A DNA stretch of 64,000 nt from Sphingomonas edaphi. GTDB lineage: Bacteria; Pseudomonadota; Alphaproteobacteria; Sphingomonadales; Sphingomonadaceae. Below are positions 17,546-26,022 of the stretch, in pieces. The stretch is taken from assembly GCF_003583725.1 (NCBI RefSeq), contig NZ_QXTF01000003.1:62001-126000 (forward strand). The letters run 5' to 3'. The stretch's first letter is position 1; each line of letters starts with the position of its first letter. Both the position numbers and the translations under genes were made by a program. The notes beneath the pieces are model-generated. The model made no database searches, was not told where the DNA came from, and worked only from the letters and a program-made list of their open reading frames with translations.

Positions 17546-20119
17546 ATGACTGACCGGACTATCCGTGCGCTTACCCTGAGCCTGCTCGCGACCACGGCCC
17601 TGGCCGAACCCGCATTTGCCCAGGACACGACGACCCCTCCGACCGAGGCCGCGCCCGCTACGACAACCGCAGCACCGGCGGATGAGGACAACAATGTCAT
17701 CATCGTCACTGCGACCAAGCGCGAAGAAAATCTGCAGGACGTACCCGTCAGCATCCAGGCGATCGGCACGCGGCGCCTCGACCAGCTCAACATTTCCAAC
17801 TTCGAGGATTTCACGAAGCAGCTTCCGTCGGTCAGCTTCCAGACCGCGCAGCCCGGCTTCACGACCGTCTACATGCGTGGTGTCGCGTCGGGCGGCGACG
17901 GCAATCACAGTGGCTCCTTCCCGTCCGTCGGCTTTTATCTCGACGAGCAACCCGTCACGACGATCGGCGGCACGCTGGACGTTCACATCTACGACGTCGC
18001 GCGGATTGAAAGCCTGGCTGGGCCGCAGGGCACGCTTTATGGCGCCTCATCGCAGGCCGGCACCATTCGCATCATTACGAACAAGCCGGAGATCGGGGTC
18101 CTGACCGGCCGCGTCGATGCGGAGATCAACAAGGTCGCCCATGGCGGCTGGGGCGGAAGTCTAGAGGGGATGATCAATGTCCCCATTTCCGATCGCATCG
18201 CCTTTCGCGGCGTTGCCTTCTACCAGCGTGATGCGGGCTACATCGACAATGTCTTCGGGTCGCGCACCTACACCTACACCGGTGTGAACCATCCCGAATG
18301 GCCGTCGGCTCCGCGCACGTTCGACGTCGATAATGAGTTTGCGTTGGAGAATAACTTCAACGACCTGCGCACCTACGGCGGCCGAGCTGCTCTGAAGATC
18401 GACCTCGACGACAATTGGACGGTCACGCCAACGATCATGCACCAGAATATGAAGGCGCATGGCGTATTCTACATGGATGCGGCGCAGGATGATCTGGAGG
18501 TGGTTCGCTTCCGCGATGACGAGATTTCGAAGGACAAGTTCACTCAGGCCGCGCTGACGATCGAAGGCAAGATCGGCAATTTCGACATCACTTATGCCGG
18601 CGCCTACATGACCCGGCCGACTTATGGCGTGACCGATTATACCGATTACACGGACGCCTATGACGCTGCTTACGAAGGACTGCTCGATTATGCTTATTCG
18701 GCGTTCTTCGACAATGACGGCAACGTCATCGACCCACGCCAGTACATCACCGGAGGCAACCATTTCAAAAAGCTCAGCCAGGAGCTTCGGATCGCTTCGC
18801 CGACCGAAAACCGCTTCCGTGTCATCGCGGGCGCCTTCTTCCAGCGGCAGTCAAACAACATCCTTCAGGAATATCGGGTCGACGGGCTCGCCGACGAACT
18901 GTCGGTCAATGGCTATCCCACCCTGCTGTGGCTGACCAAGCAGAAGCGGGTCGACAAGGATTATGCGGTCTTCGGTGAAGCAAGCTTCGACCTGACCCCG
19001 CAAATCACGCTGACCGCCGGCGGTCGTTTCTACAAGTTCGACAATACGCTCATCGGCTTTGCTGGCTTCGGCAAGAATCCGGCGTTCGACGAGGATCAAC
19101 TCGGTATCTACCCACCGCCCAACGCCGTGTGGGGAAGCTCGGGCGTCCGGCGCTGCCTGACCGTAAATGGCCTGCAGTGGCGCGACGACGAGGATAGCGC
19201 CCTGATCGAGGGAGGCGTGAGCGGCACGCCGTGCACCAACGTCGGCAATGTCGTTGACGGGAAGCTTGTACCCCGGCGTAGCAAGGATAACGGTTTCATC
19301 CATCGCCTCAACGCGCAGTACAAGCCGACCGACGACCTGATGTTCTACGCGACCTGGTCGAGGGGCTTCCGGCCGGGCGGCATCAATCGCCAGCCTAATT
19401 CACCGGCCTACGATCCGGACTTCCTGACCAATTATGAGCTCGGGTGGAAGACAACCTTCGGGCCGATCCGCTGGAACGGCGCGATCTATCACCAGAAATG
19501 GAAGGAATTCCAGTTCAGCTTCCTTGGCGAGAATAGCCTGACGGTCATCCAGAACGGGCGCGACGCGCGCGTCAACGGCATCGAGACCGACATTAGCTAC
19601 GCATCCGGAGGATTGTCGATCAACGCGGCTGCTGCCTACACGGACGCCAAGACGAAGGGTAACATATGCAACTTCGCGCTTGGTAATTCCAATTGCGATG
19701 GTCTCGATGATGGCGGCGATCCCGATTTCGTCGTGACACCGTCGGGTACGCGCCTGCCAGTTACGCCAAAGTTCAAAGCGTCGACTACTGCGCGCTACTC
19801 TTGGCCCATGGCCACGGGCCGCGCTCATGTGCAGGCTGGCCTGTCTTACCAGGGATCGGCGGCGGCCGATCTTCGTCAGGATGTCGATGGCGACGGGACC
19901 AACCCCAACGATTTCCTCGGCCGGATCAAGTCGAGCACGATTGTTGACCTGTTCGCCGGCTACGACTGGCGAAAATATAATGTGCAGCTGTTCGTCACCA
20001 ACCTGTTCGACGAGCGTAACGAGCTTTCGCGCTTCGTCGTCTGTAGCATTTGCACCCAGACAAAGATCGTCCCTGGCCGGCCGCGCACGATCGGCCTGAG
20101 GCTGGGAGCGAAATTCTAG
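17546..20119 (+). CDS. TonB-dependent outer-membrane receptor
   Basis: An 857-residue receptor with a signal peptide (LSLLATTALAEPAFAQ) and a Thr/Ala/Pro-rich linker. The TonB box-like VIIVTATKREENLQDVPVS is followed by the plug domain (ISNFEDFTKQLPSVSFQ, YMRGVASGGDG, IESLAGPQGTLYGASSQAGT). The beta-barrel ends in Phe (TIGLRLGAKF). The opening is typical of sphingomonad receptors for complex organic substrates rather than a siderophore-specific type, but the ligand cannot be told. It would be energised by the TonB/ExbB/ExbD set at 61.3-63.9 kb. It is followed by a terminator. Confidence 0.93.
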   Translation: MTDRTIRALTLSLLATTALAEPAFAQDTTTPPTEAAPATTTAAPADEDNNVIIVTATKREENLQDVPVSIQAIGTRRLDQLNISNFEDFTKQLPSVSFQTAQPGFTTVYMRGVASGGDGNHSGSFPSVGFYLDEQPVTTIGGTLDVHIYDVARIESLAGPQGTLYGASSQAGTIRIITNKPEIGVLTGRVDAEINKVAHGGWGGSLEGMINVPISDRIAFRGVAFYQRDAGYIDNVFGSRTYTYTGVNHPEWPSAPRTFDVDNEFALENNFNDLRTYGGRAALKIDLDDNWTVTPTIMHQNMKAHGVFYMDAAQDDLEVVRFRDDEISKDKFTQAALTIEGKIGNFDITYAGAYMTRPTYGVTDYTDYTDAYDAAYEGLLDYAYSAFFDNDGNVIDPRQYITGGNHFKKLSQELRIASPTENRFRVIAGAFFQRQSNNILQEYRVDGLADELSVNGYPTLLWLTKQKRVDKDYAVFGEASFDLTPQITLTAGGRFYKFDNTLIGFAGFGKNPAFDEDQLGIYPPPNAVWGSSGVRRCLTVNGLQWRDDEDSALIEGGVSGTPCTNVGNVVDGKLVPRRSKDNGFIHRLNAQYKPTDDLMFYATWSRGFRPGGINRQPNSPAYDPDFLTNYELGWKTTFGPIRWNGAIYHQKWKEFQFSFLGENSLTVIQNGRDARVNGIETDISYASGGLSINAAAAYTDAKTKGNICNFALGNSNCDGLDDGGDPDFVVTPSGTRLPVTPKFKASTTARYSWPMATGRAHVQAGLSYQGSAAADLRQDVDGDGTNPNDFLGRIKSSTIVDLFAGYDWRKYNVQLFVTNLFDERNELSRFVVCSICTQTKIVPGRPRTIGLRLGAKF

Positions 20120-20154
20120 GTCCGTCGCCCAAGCGGCAACTGAATTCTACCAAC

Positions 20155-20188
20155 GGCCGGGCGCAGCAATTGCGCCCGGCCTTCTTCT
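20155..20188 (+). terminator. intrinsic terminator after the TonB-dependent receptor
   Basis: GGCCGGGCGCA (20155-20165) pairs perfectly with TGCGCCCGGCC (20171-20181) around GCAAT, followed by TTCTTCT. The T-tract is interrupted, so some read-through into the peptidase gene is possible. Confidence 0.8.
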
Positions 20189-20225
20189 ATGCAGGCTGCG
20201 TTCGTCAGCCAGTCAGGGGAATTTC

Positions 20226-21824
20226 ATGTCTGCAGTTCGAATGCTTGTTGCCGCCGCTTTGCTGGGCGTGTCGACCTCCGCCGTCGCTCAATCGGATGTT
20301 GCCCGTGTGATCGATGAAGGGATGAACCGGTCCCAGGTCATGTCGACCGCGCATGAGTTGGTGGACGGGATCGGGGCGCGGCTTTCGAACTCCACGTCGA
20401 TGCGGCGGGCCGAAGACTGGGCAGTCGCAAAGATGCAGGGTTACGGCCTGTCGAACGTCCGGCGCGAAGGGTTCGAGTTTGGTCGCGGCTGGGACTTGGT
20501 GAACAGCGAAGTGCGCATGATCTCGCCTCGGCCGATCAAGCTGACGGCCATACCCGTGGCATGGACGCCGCCGACCAATGGCGTGCTTCGGGCGCCGATT
20601 GTCATCGCGCCGATCAGCGAGCGTCGCCACTTCGACGCTTATCGCGGCAAGCTCAACGGAAAGATCGTGCTGATCAGCCTGCCGGGCGACGGCAGCGAGC
20701 CGACTGACCCGTATTTTCGGCGCCACGACGATGCGGCGCTCAAGAAGCTCGATGAATATCGCCAGCCGCAGCACGACGAGGACTCGCTCGAAGAGCGACT
20801 GAAGCGGCAGAAATATGCAGCTGATCTCGATCAGTTCTTGGCGAGCGAGGGCGCGCTTGCCTGGGCGCGGATTTCATACCGCGACGGCAAGCTGGTTCAT
20901 GGCGCTGGCTACACTTACCAGGTTGGAATGACCCCGAAGCTGCCGGGCATCGAGATCGCGGCCGAAGATTATCGGCGCCTTGCGCGATTGGCAAAGAGCG
21001 GCGACGCTCCGGTCTTAGAGGTGCAGTCGGACGTTCGCTTCGTGGACAGCGACACCAAGGCCTACAATATCATCGGCGAAATTCCGGGGTCAGACCCAAA
21101 AGCGGGTTACGTCATGGCGGGCGCGCATTTCGATAGCTGGGCCGCAGGCGATGGCGCGGTCGACAATGGCGCGGGCAGCGTGGTCGTACTGGAGGCCGCC
21201 CGCATCCTGCGCACTTTGGGCGTTCGGCCCAAGCGGACCATCCGCTTTGCATTGTGGGGGGCGGAGGAGCAGGGCCTGCTCGGTAGCCTTGCCTACATCG
21301 ACCGGCACATCGCGACCCGGCCCGTGCCGGCAAACGCAGCCGCGGACCAATATACCAGCTATTGGCGCGAAGGTTGGCCAGTCCAGCCGCGCCAAGGTTA
21401 TGGCCAGCTAAAGGCCTATTTCAACATGGACAATGGCTCTGGTAAACTGCGCGGCGTCTATGCGGAGGGCAATCACGCCGCCGTGCCGCTGCTTAAGGAA
21501 TGGATGAATCCCTTTGCCAGCATGGGCGCGACCGCCGTGGTTGCCGCGCCAACCGGCGGGACGGATCACGTGTATATGCAGTCGGTTGGCGTGCCGGGCT
21601 TCCAGTTCGTTCAGGATCCTCTGGATTACGGCGCGCGGCTACATCACACCAACATCGACACGTTCGACCATCTGAAGGCGGCAGACCTGCGCCAGGCGTC
21701 GGTCGTTATGGCCGGCATGCTGCTGGCTGCGGCGAACAGCGATAAGGAACTTCCGCGCCCGCCACTGCCGTCGAAGCCGTTGCCGACCGACCCGTTCAAA
21801 TACGACTATCCGAAGGACCGCTAA
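20226..21824 (+). CDS. M28 family zinc metallopeptidase
   Basis: A 532-residue exported aminopeptidase-type enzyme. A signal peptide (MSAVRMLVAAALLGVSTSAVAQ) is followed by a PA-like insert region (APISERRHFDAYRGKLNGKI). The di-zinc catalytic domain shows AHFDSWAAGDGAVDNGAGS (metal His and Asp), WGAEEQGLLGS (catalytic and metal Glu), and HHTNIDTFDHL (metal His). It probably works in the periplasm on peptides. It follows the TonB-dependent receptor, so a peptide-uptake-and-cleavage link is plausible but unproven. Confidence 0.92.
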   Translation: MSAVRMLVAAALLGVSTSAVAQSDVARVIDEGMNRSQVMSTAHELVDGIGARLSNSTSMRRAEDWAVAKMQGYGLSNVRREGFEFGRGWDLVNSEVRMISPRPIKLTAIPVAWTPPTNGVLRAPIVIAPISERRHFDAYRGKLNGKIVLISLPGDGSEPTDPYFRRHDDAALKKLDEYRQPQHDEDSLEERLKRQKYAADLDQFLASEGALAWARISYRDGKLVHGAGYTYQVGMTPKLPGIEIAAEDYRRLARLAKSGDAPVLEVQSDVRFVDSDTKAYNIIGEIPGSDPKAGYVMAGAHFDSWAAGDGAVDNGAGSVVVLEAARILRTLGVRPKRTIRFALWGAEEQGLLGSLAYIDRHIATRPVPANAAADQYTSYWREGWPVQPRQGYGQLKAYFNMDNGSGKLRGVYAEGNHAAVPLLKEWMNPFASMGATAVVAAPTGGTDHVYMQSVGVPGFQFVQDPLDYGARLHHTNIDTFDHLKAADLRQASVVMAGMLLAAANSDKELPRPPLPSKPLPTDPFKYDYPKDR

Positions 21825-21830
21825 GGGCTA

Positions 21831-21852
21831 GGGCCGGCAAGCTCACCGGCCC
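21831..21852. terminator. hairpin between convergent M28 peptidase and ychF
   Basis: GGGCCGG (21831-21837) pairs with CCGGCCC (21846-21852), loop of 8 bases, placed symmetrically between two convergent stop codons. It lacks a T-tract on either side, so termination efficiency is uncertain. Confidence 0.5.
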
Positions 21853-21858
21853 GCAGCG

Positions 21859-22959
21859 TCAAACGTTGAACTTAAAGTGGAGGACGTCGCCGTCCTTCAC
21901 GATATATTCCTTGCCCTCTTGGCGAAGCTTGCCGGCATCGCGTGCGCCGGCCTCGCCATTGAGCGCGATATAGTCGTCAAAAGCGATCGTCTCGGCGCGG
22001 ATGAAACCGCGCTCGAAGTCAGTGTGAATCTCGCCGGCGGCCTGCGGTGCTTTCGATCCCTTTTCGACCGTCCACGCGCGGGCTTCCTTGGGACCGACGG
22101 TGAAAAAGGTGATTAGGTGCAGCAGGTCATAACCGGCGCGGATCACGCGTGCGAGGCCGGTTTCGTGGAGGCCCATTTCCTCAAGGAAAGCAATGCGTTC
22201 ATCCATGTCCATGCCGACAAGGTCCGCCTCAATCGCCGCGGAGACGATGACGGCGTTGGCGCCTTCGGCCTTGGCCTTTTCGAATACGCGGGCAGAGTGG
22301 GCGTTACCTTCCGCGGCTTCGTCCTCATTGACGTTGCAGACGTAGAGCACCGGCTTAGCGGTGATCAGTTGCGCTTGGCTGAAAAGGCGGGCCTCTTCCT
22401 CGTCCTTCGGCTGGGTGAGACGGGCGGGCTTGCCCTCGCGAAGCAGCTCAAGCGCTTGCCCAAGCACACTGGCGGCGATCTTCGATTCCTTGTCACCCTG
22501 CTGTCCGCGCTTGACGAGGTTGGGGACACGCTTCTCGAGGCTTTCGAGGTCCGACAGCAGCAGCTCGGTCTCCACTACTTCAGCGTCAGCAATGGGGTTC
22601 ACGTGATTGTCGACATGCTGGATGTCGTCATTCTCGAAGCAACGCAGGACGTGAACGATCGCGTCCACTTCGCGGATGTTGCCGAGGAACTGGTTGCCAA
22701 GGCCTTCGCCCTTGGAAGCACCCTTCACCAACCCGGCGATGTCGACGAACGCAAGTTGGGTCGGAATGATCTTTGCCGAGCCCGCGATGGCGGCCAGTTT
22801 GTCGAGCCGTGGATCGGGTACCGCGACCTGCCCGACGTTGGGCTCGATCGTGCAGAACGGATAATTGGCCGCCTGCGCCGCCTGCGTTTCGGTCAACGCG
22901 TTGAAGAGGGTCGACTTGCCGACGTTCGGCAGGCCGACGATGCCGCATTTAAAGCCCAT
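21859..22959 (-). CDS. ychF: ribosome-associated ATPase YchF (OLA1 family)
   Basis: A 366-residue Obg-family P-loop protein. The G1 loop is [15 protein letters not shown], switch II is [21 protein letters not shown], and the usual NKxD guanine-specificity motif is replaced by CNVNEDE, as expected for this ATP-preferring family. A C-terminal TGS domain ([18 protein letters not shown] to [12 protein letters not shown]) closes it. It binds ribosomes in studied species. It is the last gene in the rplY-pth-oxygenase-ychF string, 44 bases after the oxygenase. Confidence 0.96.
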   Translation of the reverse strand: MGFKCGIVGLPNVGKSTLFNALTETQAAQAANYPFCTIEPNVGQVAVPDPRLDKLAAIAGSAKIIPTQLAFVDIAGLVKGASKGEGLGNQFLGNIREVDAIVHVLRCFENDDIQHVDNHVNPIADAEVVETELLLSDLESLEKRVPNLVKRGQQGDKESKIAASVLGQALELLREGKPARLTQPKDEEEARLFSQAQLITAKPVLYVCNVNEDEAAEGNAHSARVFEKAKAEGANAVIVSAAIEADLVGMDMDERIAFLEEMGLHETGLARVIRAGYDLLHLITFFTVGPKEARAWTVEKGSKAPQAAGEIHTDFERGFIRAETIAFDDYIALNGEAGARDAGKLRQEGKEYIVKDGDVLHFKFNV

Positions 22960-23003
22960 GTTTCTCTCTGAATTCGAAGGTTCGCGAGGCCCTTAGCGGG
23001 CAA

Positions 23004-23597
23004 TCACGCGAAATTGAAGCTGATGCTTAGCCGTTCGCCCTTGCCCACAGTGGGACGGACTTCGTGCCGGAGCCAGCTTTCCCATAGCAGCAATAAGCCC
23101 TGCCTCGGCGCAATATCGACGAACGAGCGAAGCTCTTCTGGTGCATCCTCGTCCCTCATTGGAGCCGCCATCATCATTGGTAGGCGCGGGTCCTCGAAGC
23201 GGATGGCGCCGCTGCCCTTGGGAACTTCAACGTAAAGTGTACCGGACAAAATCGAATGCGGATGGATGTGCGCCGAATGATGGCCTCCGCCTTGGAGCAG
23301 ATTGACCCAAAGGCTATCGAGCTTGGGTTTGACCCTCCAGGCGAGATCCTTGGCGAAGACCGCCGCATGCTTGGTAAGCAATCGTTTCAAATCGTCGAAA
23401 ATCGGGTCCCGGCGGGGCAGGTCGTTGAGTGAGGCGTAGCTGGTGTAGCCCTTGTAGCCTTTCTCGCGGCTCCATTGTCGGCCTGCTTCGTCGTCTTCGG
23501 CCAACACGCGGATCGAATGGGCCAACTCGTCGAGCAGCCCCGCTTCGTCGAGCGCCGCCTCGTAAAGGCTCGTTACGAACAGGGACCGAACGCTCAT
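23004..23597 (-). CDS. 2OG-Fe(II) oxygenase, TIGR02466-type
   Basis: The 197-residue protein resembles the putative 2-oxoglutarate/Fe(II) oxygenases of the TIGR02466 (2OG-FeII_Oxy_5) family. The N-terminus (MSVRSLFVTSLYEA) and the double-stranded beta-helix part NLLQGGGHHSAHIHPHSILS fit. Candidate iron ligands are His110 or His112 and the distal His178 in WLRHEVRP; Arg189 in GERLSISFN would hold 2-oxoglutarate. No H-x-D motif is present, as is usual in this family. Its ATG overlaps the pth stop (ATGA), and ychF follows 44 bases on, so it is embedded in a translation-related operon. The substrate is unknown. Confidence 0.85.
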   Translation of the reverse strand: MSVRSLFVTSLYEAALDEAGLLDELAHSIRVLAEDDEAGRQWSREKGYKGYTSYASLNDLPRRDPIFDDLKRLLTKHAAVFAKDLAWRVKPKLDSLWVNLLQGGGHHSAHIHPHSILSGTLYVEVPKGSGAIRFEDPRLPMMMAAPMRDEDAPEELRSFVDIAPRQGLLLLWESWLRHEVRPTVGKGERLSISFNFA

Positions 23598-24172
23598 GCG
23601 CGCTCGTCCCCAAGTCGCCGGGCAATCTCGCTCATGAAGCGGACCTCATCGCCATCGGCCAGCCATTCCGCCTCGGCGGCGATCGCGCCAAGCAGGTCGG
23701 ACAGCGGCTCCATCTCGCTCTTCGCGTAATTACCGAGAACGTAGCCGGTTACGCGATCCTTGTGCCCAGGATGGCCGATACCGATGCGCACCCGGCGAAA
23801 GTCGGGCCCGAGCGATGCATTGATCGAGCGAAGTCCGTTGTGACCCGCCAGCCCGCCGCCCGTGCGAACCTTGACCTTCATCGGGGCAAGATCCAGCTCG
23901 TCGTGAAACGCAGTCAGCGCCTCCTCGTCCAGCTTGTAAAAATGCAGCGCCTGCTGAACCGCGTCGCCGCTGTCATTCATATAGGTTTGCGGTTTGAGCA
24001 ACAGTACGCGGTGCCCGCCGACGCGGCCTTCGCTAACGAGGCTGCGAAATTTCTTCGTCCACGGACCAAACCGATGCACCGCTGCAATGGCGTCGAGCGC
24101 CATGAAGCCGACGTTATGACGGTGCAGCGCATATTGCGCGCCGGGATTTCCAAGGCCTGCCCAGATCTGCAT
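23594..24172 (-). CDS. pth: peptidyl-tRNA hydrolase
   Basis: Releases peptides from prematurely dropped peptidyl-tRNA. The 192-residue product opens MQIWAGLGNPGAQYALHRHN with the catalytic His19. It carries LLKPQTYMNDSGDAVQ and FHDELDLAPMKVKVRTGGG with the catalytic Asp, and then GHNGLRSI. The ATG at 24172 was chosen: an in-frame ATG at 24211 would start inside the rplY terminator hairpin and add 13 non-family residues. It overlaps the downstream oxygenase gene by ATGA. Confidence 0.94.
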   Translation of the reverse strand: MQIWAGLGNPGAQYALHRHNVGFMALDAIAAVHRFGPWTKKFRSLVSEGRVGGHRVLLLKPQTYMNDSGDAVQQALHFYKLDEEALTAFHDELDLAPMKVKVRTGGGLAGHNGLRSINASLGPDFRRVRIGIGHPGHKDRVTGYVLGNYAKSEMEPLSDLLGAIAAEAEWLADGDEVRFMSEIARRLGDERA

Positions 24173-24192
24173 GAGCGCGTGTCCCTGCCAGC

Positions 24193-24224
24193 AAAAACGC
24201 CCACCCTGCAAGCAGGATGGGCGT
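24193..24224 (-). terminator. intrinsic terminator between rplY and pth
   Basis: ACGCCCA plus CCTGC (24197-24209, one C/A mismatch between the blocks) pairs with GCAGG plus TGGGCGT (24212-24224). On the minus strand the stem is followed by TTTTTGC. It lies just after rplY and 21 bases before the pth start, so pth, the oxygenase and ychF would need read-through or their own promoter. Confidence 0.8.
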
Positions 24225-24258
24225 CCTTGTTTCCAATCGATGCGAAAGGGCGGGAGGC

Positions 24259-24930
24259 TTAGGCCTCTTCGCCACCTTCCGCTTCGCCTTCGCCGGCTTC
24301 TTCTTCGCCGACGGTCGGGACTTCGCCCGCCTCGGTCGAGGTATCGCCTTCTTCCGACTTCATCGCCGACGGAGCGACGACGGTGGCGACGGTGAAGTCA
24401 CGGTCGTCGATCGCGGCCTTGGCGCCCTTCGGCAGGGTCACCTGGCTGATGTGGATCGAATCGCCGATTTCGAGGCCGGTGAGATCGATATGCAGTTCGT
24501 CCGGAATTTCGGCTGCATCGCAGATCAGCTCGATCTCGTGCTGCACGACATTGAGGACGCCGCCACGCTTCAGACCCGGCGAGGCTTCTTCATTGTCGAA
24601 GCGGACCGGGATGTTGACGTTGACCTTGCTGTGCTCGCCGATGCGCAGGAAGTCGACATGGATCGGGCGGCTGGTGACCGGGTGGAAATCCACGGCCTTC
24701 GGCAGCGTCCGGTTGGGCTTGCCGCCAACCTCGATCATGACGACCGAATTCATGAAGTGACCGGTCTTCAGCATCTTCGTGAGGAGTTTTTCCTCGACGT
24801 GGACCGACAGCGGTTCCTTGTTATTGCCGTAAACCACGGCGGGGACCCGGCCTTCGCGGCGCAGTGCACGGGAGGCTCCCTTGCCAGCCCGGTCGCGCGC
24901 TTCGGCGGGCAGCGTCAGCTGTTCGCTCAT
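24259..24930 (-). CDS. rplY: 50S ribosomal protein L25, general stress protein Ctc form
   Basis: The 223-residue long form of L25, binding 5S rRNA. The N-terminal L25 domain ([35 protein letters not shown]) is joined to the TL5/Ctc beta domain ([34 protein letters not shown]). The acidic tail of about 30 residues, mostly Glu, Gly and Ala, is typical of alphaproteobacteria. It heads a four-gene translation-related string with pth and ychF. Confidence 0.95.
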   Translation of the reverse strand: MSEQLTLPAEARDRAGKGASRALRREGRVPAVVYGNNKEPLSVHVEEKLLTKMLKTGHFMNSVVMIEVGGKPNRTLPKAVDFHPVTSRPIHVDFLRIGEHSKVNVNIPVRFDNEEASPGLKRGGVLNVVQHEIELICDAAEIPDELHIDLTGLEIGDSIHISQVTLPKGAKAAIDDRDFTVATVVAPSAMKSEEGDTSTEAGEVPTVGEEEAGEGEAEGGEEA

Positions 24931-25036
24931 TTTCGCATTCCTTCAAGTAAATGCCCCGCCACGCCTCCAGGGATGACCATGGGTGGGCAAGCGCGCGCCT
25001 ATAGTAGCGGAGGCGCGCATTGGCAAGTTGGGCGGC

Positions 25037-25909
25037 CTAGCTGACCCGGATGCTGGCAATCCCGCGCGTCGCCAGCCATTGCTGGACGCTGTCCTTGCCC
25101 GCCAAGTGCCCGGTGCCCACCGCGACGAATACGGTGCCTGGGCGCTGCATCCGGTCGGCAATCCACTGGCCCCATTTGGCATTGCGGTCCGCGATAAGCA
25201 TCCGATAGGCGAGGGGCGACTTTGCTTCGAAGCCGGCAAGCATCGTCGAAAAGGCGTCGGTGTTGCCGCTGGTCCACGCTGCCAGTAGATCACCGATCGT
25301 AACGGTAATCCGGGGAGCCTGCAGCACGGGCGCGGGCGCTGGCGCTACGGCAGCGGGGATATTAGCCAGCGTTCCAAGCTGCTCCTCAAATCGCTCAAGG
25401 CCGCCCACGGGCTTGCCGAGGTTGTCGGCCACCCGGCGGAGAACCGCATCGGCGCCATTGTCGATCGTCAGACCCATCGTCTTGCCATGACCGACTGCCG
25501 CCTGCGTCTGGGCAATGAACGGCTTTGGCCGCCGAGTGCCATCCGGCGCGGTCGTTTCTGTCACTCGGGAAGCCGCTCGCAAGTCGGCAACGTCGGTGGG
25601 CACAACCGTCTCCAGTACCAGTTCGGCCGAGCGGTCGAACGCCTGCCGCACCTTGTCGTCGAACCACACCGTGCGTCCATCCAGCGTATGAAAGGTACCG
25701 AACAGGTAGATCGTCGTATCCGCATCCCGGATCGCCCACATAGCGGGCTTGGCGCGGATGATAGATGGAGCGAACAATTGTCCAGGGATGGCCGCCCCGC
25801 CAGCTGGGATCGCCGTGCCGCCAAGCACAAGCGCAAGGCCCACGGCGCGGCCCAGTCTCGAATGTCGCGCGGACGCAATTCGCCCGCATTTCACGGCACG
25901 ATTCAACAT
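25037..25909 (-). CDS. TraB/GumN family protein, copy 1
   Basis: The 290-residue exported protein has a Sec-type N-terminus (RAVGLALVLGGTAIPAGGAA). The TraB/GumN core begins with WAIRDADTTIYLFGTFHTLDG, holding the GxxH motif, and ends with VFVAVGTGHLAGKDSVQQWL, holding the G-x-GH motif. These two histidine motifs are thought to form the metal site of this hydrolase-like fold. It has an Ala/Pro-rich linker (PAAVAPAPAPVLQAP) that its neighbour lacks. It is the second of two tandem copies; an imperfect hairpin at 25972-25990 separates them. Confidence 0.85.
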   Translation of the reverse strand: MLNRAVKCGRIASARHSRLGRAVGLALVLGGTAIPAGGAAIPGQLFAPSIIRAKPAMWAIRDADTTIYLFGTFHTLDGRTVWFDDKVRQAFDRSAELVLETVVPTDVADLRAASRVTETTAPDGTRRPKPFIAQTQAAVGHGKTMGLTIDNGADAVLRRVADNLGKPVGGLERFEEQLGTLANIPAAVAPAPAPVLQAPRITVTIGDLLAAWTSGNTDAFSTMLAGFEAKSPLAYRMLIADRNAKWGQWIADRMQRPGTVFVAVGTGHLAGKDSVQQWLATRGIASIRVS

Positions 25910-25971
25910 TGGCGACCCCCCGCCGGTTGAGGGTCAAATGGTTGTCGAACAATGGTTAATCGTCAATAAAC

Positions 25972-25990
25972 CGGGTGAGCATTTCACCCG
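25972..25990 (-). terminator. weak hairpin between the two GumN genes
   Basis: CGGGTGA (25972-25978) pairs perfectly with TCACCCG (25984-25990) around GCATT. On the minus strand it is followed by GTTTATTG. It lies after the stop of copy 2 and before copy 1, so it could reduce read-through. The T-tract is broken, hence low confidence. Confidence 0.4.
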
Positions 25991-26022
25991 ATTTGCGACG
26001 AGCCGAGTATCGCCCGTGGCGA

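Noticed and set aside
22117-22971. Plus-strand frame of 284 codons opposite ychF
   Set aside because: ychF has intact motifs on the other strand; this frame has none.
24173-24211. Upstream start for pth
   Set aside because: It would begin inside the rplY terminator hairpin and add residues unlike any Pth.
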